DNA from: Rhizobiaceae bacterium
GTDB lineage: Bacteria; Pseudomonadota; Alphaproteobacteria; Rhizobiales; Rhizobiaceae
Direction: 5' to 3'
NCBI GenBank assembly: GCA_004299545.1
Contig: SCRB01000646.1
Location: forward strand, 1-5,143
DNA length: 5,143 nt
Shown here in pieces: positions 4,592-5,143 of the stretch. The position numbers were made by a program, and so were the translations under genes. The first letter of the stretch is position 1; every line of letters starts with the position of its first letter. A model generated the notes under the pieces. It was not told the origin of the DNA. It saw only the letters and a program-made list of their open reading frames with translations, and did no database searches.

Positions 4592-5143
4592 ATGCCGCAG
4601 GCAAGCCTGAAGATGCGCCGAGGACCCTGGATATCGGCATATGCACCTACCGCCGGCCGGCGCTGGAAACCCTTCTGGAGTCCGTCCGTGCGCTCGTGCC
4701 GCCCGACCGTATCGAAATCGGCGTGATCGTCGCCGACAACGACGACCGCCCGAGCGCAAGGGCGCTTGTTTACAAGGCGGCGGCGGAATTTCCGTTTCCT
4801 ATCCGCTACGTCCACTGCCCCGCCTCCAACATCTCGCTCGCGCGCAATGCCTGCCTTCACAACAGCGCCGCGGATTTCCTCGCATTCGTGGACGACGATG
4901 AAATCGTCAGCCCCGACTGGCTGTGCGCACTTCTCGCGGAAGCGGATCGAACCGGGGTGGAGGCCGTGCTCGGGCCGGTTCGATCCGTTTATCCGGACGA
5001 TGCCGGAAGCTGGATGCGGCGCGGCGATTTTCATTCGACGTTGCCTGTCTGGGTGAGAGGGGAAATCCGTACCGGCTATACCTGTAATGTCCTGTTGCGC
5101 ATCGCTTCCCCGCATCTTTCCGGCCGCCGCTTCGACATCGCTC
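4588..5143 (+). CDS. exoM: Succinoglycan beta-1,4-glucosyltransferase ExoM (GT2), 3' end cut by the window
   Basis: The first 185 codons are present and no stop is met before the window edge; S. meliloti ExoM is about 309 residues, so roughly 60% is visible. GT2 features are DIGICTYRRP (15-24), the nucleotide-sugar motif VIVADNDDRPSARALV (46-61), the block HCPASNISLARNACL (76-90), the metal-binding FVDDDE (100-105), WLCALL (111-116) and LGPVRSVYP (128-136). The conserved RGDFHSTLPVW (145-155) and RTGYTCNVLLR (161-171) follow. No signal peptide is seen. In S. meliloti ExoM adds the fourth sugar, a beta-1,4-glucose, acting after ExoL. The start overlaps the exoA stop by ATGA and has a strong Shine-Dalgarno. 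In family members exoO, exoN and exoP follow; they lie outside this window. The catalytic ED region is also outside it, so integrity of the gene cannot be judged. Confidence 0.93.
   Translation, partial: MNAAGKPEDAPRTLDIGICTYRRPALETLLESVRALVPPDRIEIGVIVADNDDRPSARALVYKAAAEFPFPIRYVHCPASNISLARNACLHNSAADFLAFVDDDEIVSPDWLCALLAEADRTGVEAVLGPVRSVYPDDAGSWMRRGDFHSTLPVWVRGEIRTGYTCNVLLRIASPHLSGRRFDIA

Noticed and set aside
1..5143. tRNA/rRNA genes, CRISPR arrays, insertion sequences or attachment sites
   Set aside because: I saw no cloverleaf-like tRNA, no regularly spaced repeats, no transposase-like protein and no terminal inverted repeats with target duplications.

Overview
The window is a piece of an alphaproteobacterial, rhizobial-type (Hyphomicrobiales/Rhizobiaceae) succinoglycan-like exopolysaccharide locus. 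DNA composition is high-GC and every convincing gene lies on the + strand. I recognise the proteins from memory of the Sinorhizobium meliloti Exo family. No database search was run, so percentage identities and the exact genus are not claimed.

Layout: 1-143 is a short stretch with no identifiable gene, ending in a perfect 7-bp hairpin and the ribosome binding site of the first gene. 144-1151 is a family 2 glycosyltransferase, best matched to ExoU. 1152-1517 is a 366-bp intergenic region with no convincing gene but several inverted repeats, and it leads into exoK. 1518-2351 is exoK, a secreted GH16 endo-beta-glucanase. 2376-3554 is exoL, 3551-4591 is exoA, and 4588 to the window end is the first 185 codons of exoM. 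exoL-exoA and exoA-exoM each overlap by ATGA, and exoK-exoL are 24 bp apart, so exoK-L-A-M reads as one operon. exoO, exoN and exoP would be expected just downstream.

How the genes work together: in the S. meliloti pathway the octasaccharide repeat is built on undecaprenyl phosphate at the inner face of the plasma membrane. ExoY (not in this window) adds galactose. ExoA adds the second sugar (beta-1,3-Glc), ExoL the third and ExoM the fourth (both beta-1,4-Glc). ExoO (not in this window) adds the fifth and ExoU the sixth (beta-1,6-Glc). ExoK is exported and cuts nascent polymer to lower its molecular weight. The window therefore carries four chain-extending transferases and one depolymerase.

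What is unusual: exoU lies directly upstream of exoK. In the S. meliloti arrangement exoV, exoW, exoT, exoI and exoH lie between them, so the cluster is rearranged or reduced here. The translation starts also show structure. A 9-bp perfect stem at the exoL/exoA junction pairs away the exoA Shine-Dalgarno sequence and ends one base before its ATG. Two hairpins with the same 7-7-7 geometry and G-rich loops sit just upstream of the exoU and exoK ribosome binding sites. I do not see a wholly new system. The coding content is a known pathway, and the most novel candidates are the gene order and these leader structures.
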